From positions 62,001-126,000 of the forward strand of contig VXBM01001234.1 in the NCBI GenBank assembly GCA_013400155.1: 64,000 bases of DNA, read 5' to 3'. Within the stretch, counting starts at the first letter, position 1; each line of letters starts with the position of its first letter. The stretch comes from Helopsaltes ochotensis (taxonomy: Eukaryota > Chordata > Aves > Passeriformes > Locustellidae). A program made the position numbers and the translations under genes. This document shows positions 62,353 through 64,000 of the stretch, in pieces. The notes beneath the pieces were generated by a model. The model saw only the letters and a program-made list of their open reading frames with translations, made no database searches and was not told the DNA's origin.

Positions 62353-62407
<55 letters not shown>
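62351..62407. repeat. Poly-A tract with an undetermined base
   Basis: 57 bases of A with an N at 62352, preceded by a C-rich stretch (CCCTGCCCCACCACCCC). The N suggests low base confidence, and the true tract length may differ. Confidence 0.95.
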
Positions 62408-62409
<2 letters not shown>

Positions 62410-62687
62410 GCTGGTAAACTTTTTGTAAACCTGGTGAGCATATGGTAAACCCTGTCCATGCAGGAATTACTGGGTGCAAGACAAAACTGAAAATTGAAAG
62501 GTTAAGAAATATGAATTCCCTTAAGTTTCCTCTGTGTGGTACCTAAAGCAGCTTAAGGAAAGGATATCATGCTATAAAGTTAATCAAAATCTGTAAACCA
62601 CATAGGGATCAAACCTGTCAGAGTTCAAAGAGTATTTGGAAGATACTCTTAGAAATATGTTTTTGCTTTAGTAGTCCTTAGAGTTGT

Positions 62688-62745
62688 ATTTGATGACCTT
62701 ATGATTCCCATCCAGCTTGAGATGCTCTGATTCTATGATTGTGTG
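62688..62745 (+). mobile_element. Possible CR1 3' tail remnant
   Basis: GATGACCTTATGATTCCC followed by CTCTGATTCTATGATT resembles the last bases of a forward CR1. It is short and diverged; it could be chance. Confidence 0.4.
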
Positions 62746-64000
62746 GTTTATTTTAGAACATGACAAGCAGAGAAGAGGGGATGATTCTGAAGTAGCCTGT
62801 AGGAGGGTAACGTACTGTGGAAAAATCTACAATGAGTCTCCCTCTGCTTAAATTCCCCTGCTGCAAGCAATGTCTTCCCCTCATCCATGTGTTCATCTCT
62901 TTCCTATTACAAAGTCAAAAAGGGGTTTGAACAGTGATTAGCCCCAGAAGTGGGTGACTCCTGTCCTGCCAGCTCAGTGCACATGCATCACGGGATTGCA
63001 ACAGCCTGAAACACCTCACAGAACTATCCCATACAAAGACAGGCACCTGAGGAACAATCTCGATTATATTTTCTCCTGTTCTCATAGACCGTGCAATACC
63101 CCACAGCACTGGCATTTGTTTTCCTGAACAAGAACAGACCATGGGGGTGCAAGTGTCACACTCAGCCTCCTGAAGTGCAGAGGGAGTATGAAGTCACAAG
63201 AATTTTGAACACTTTTTACACAATATATACGCACACAGACCAACCTAAACGCATTATCTTCACTCTGATTAAGTATCTCTTGTAATCCTCTTAATTTCCT
63301 GAAGCTTTTCATGCTCTTCACTATATTGTATGACAACAAGATGCTAATTTTTCCTTTACCACATATGAGATCTTCATAATAGGATGCAACCTGTTGGGTA
63401 CAAAATACCTCTTCCAATGCACAAACAAATTAAGACTAAAAGGTAGATATCTCCGTCTTAGCTGTTCATCTTTGGTTCACTTTTTCCCAGAGTCAGTGGT
63501 GAGAGGTTCTGAATCATCAGATTTAAAGTTAGAAGTACTGTCCTTTAGAGTGCTTCTATTGAATAGGGTGAACAGCCAGGATGACTTTTGCATTTGAGAC
63601 CTGTAAAATTGACCACCTACATGCCAAGATAAGTTTCATCAATAGGAAAAAGTAGTAGATTCCACCAGAAGCTTCTTCAAGGGTCCAAGGATTGGTGCCT
63701 AGGAATAGGCAGCAGGAAAAGTTTGATGTTTGATGATGTTGATGCTGAAGTGGCTTCTCCAGTTATTACTTGACTGGTGTGACATCTCTGACCAGACATT
63801 GGACATGCTGGATGTCTGATTTGGAGCCCAGTGAGGTGAACAGGCTCTCAATTGACTATTTGATGGATTGTATGGTGAACCCTGGGCCTCCAGTGGTGGC
63901 ACTTGCCACTTTCTAAAAAAAAGTTATTTTCTTACTATGGTGTTTGTCTTGGTAGGTGGGAAAGCACTTGTAGCTGGGCATGGGGAAAGGAATAATAATC

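Larger units (their letters stand above)
61770..64000. other. Non-coding right end of the window
   Basis: No exon supported. Holds the poly-A tract at 62351-62407 and a possible 58-bp CR1 tail at 62688-62745 (GATGACCTTATGATTCCC, then TGATTCTATGATT). Confidence 0.55.

Noticed and set aside
7432..64000. Search for first-repeat exons of a double-length UT-A1 or for SETBP1 exons
   Set aside because: No translated segment resembles a second LRGTSQVMF/NNPLSG block or any SETBP1 domain.
1..64000. CRISPR arrays, prophage, operons, tRNA or rRNA genes
   Set aside because: Repeats seen are CR1, LTR or microsatellites. No spaced identical repeats, cloverleaf genes or rRNA sequence were recognised, and the sequence is clearly vertebrate.

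Overview
The window is vertebrate nuclear DNA, almost certainly from a bird and probably a songbird. The evidence is spliced exons with GT/AG borders, more than twenty fragments of CR1 LINEs (the dominant avian retrotransposon), a solo LTR that opens TGTCTTGG as passerine endogenous retroviral LTRs do, long microsatellites, and large stretches of AT-rich DNA without genes. There are no bacterial operons, CRISPR arrays or phage genes.

Left end, 1-7,431, minus strand: five exons of a urea transporter of the SLC14 family, best matched to SLC14A2 (UT-A) in its short UT-A2-like form. The exons lie at 7239-7431 (coding from 7404), 5113-5302, 4554-4682, 2067-2259 and 260-407. They join in frame into the first 275 complete residues plus one base of codon 276. 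The last three or so coding exons lie beyond position 1. The reading frame is intact, all splice sites are canonical, and internal exon lengths of 190, 129, 193 and 148 bp keep phase throughout. Intron 4 holds a large CR1 insertion.

Middle and right, 7,432-64,000: no further coding exon could be supported. A small CpG-rich patch at 8655-8832 is the best candidate for a promoter or untranslated first exon of the urea transporter. The rest is non-coding DNA with CR1 fragments on both strands, one intact solo LTR with a 5-bp target-site duplication (42864-43631), a probable LTR fragment (49018-49105), and microsatellites: (GAAAA)n, (CAAAA)n, (ATT)n, (TG)n, and long poly-T and poly-A. The layout fits the gene-poor interval upstream of SLC14A2, which in human lies between SETBP1 and SLC14A2. 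From general knowledge, the matching bird region may be on the Z chromosome; the sequence cannot prove this.

The most unusual observation is a 612-bp block inside two otherwise diverged CR1 copies, 991-1602 and 37364-37975. The two copies are identical except for one base, share a private 67-bp AT-rich insertion, and share a damaged reverse-transcriptase motif. This suggests recent gene conversion, template switching during retrotransposition, or an assembly error. No new enzymatic or defence system was found.
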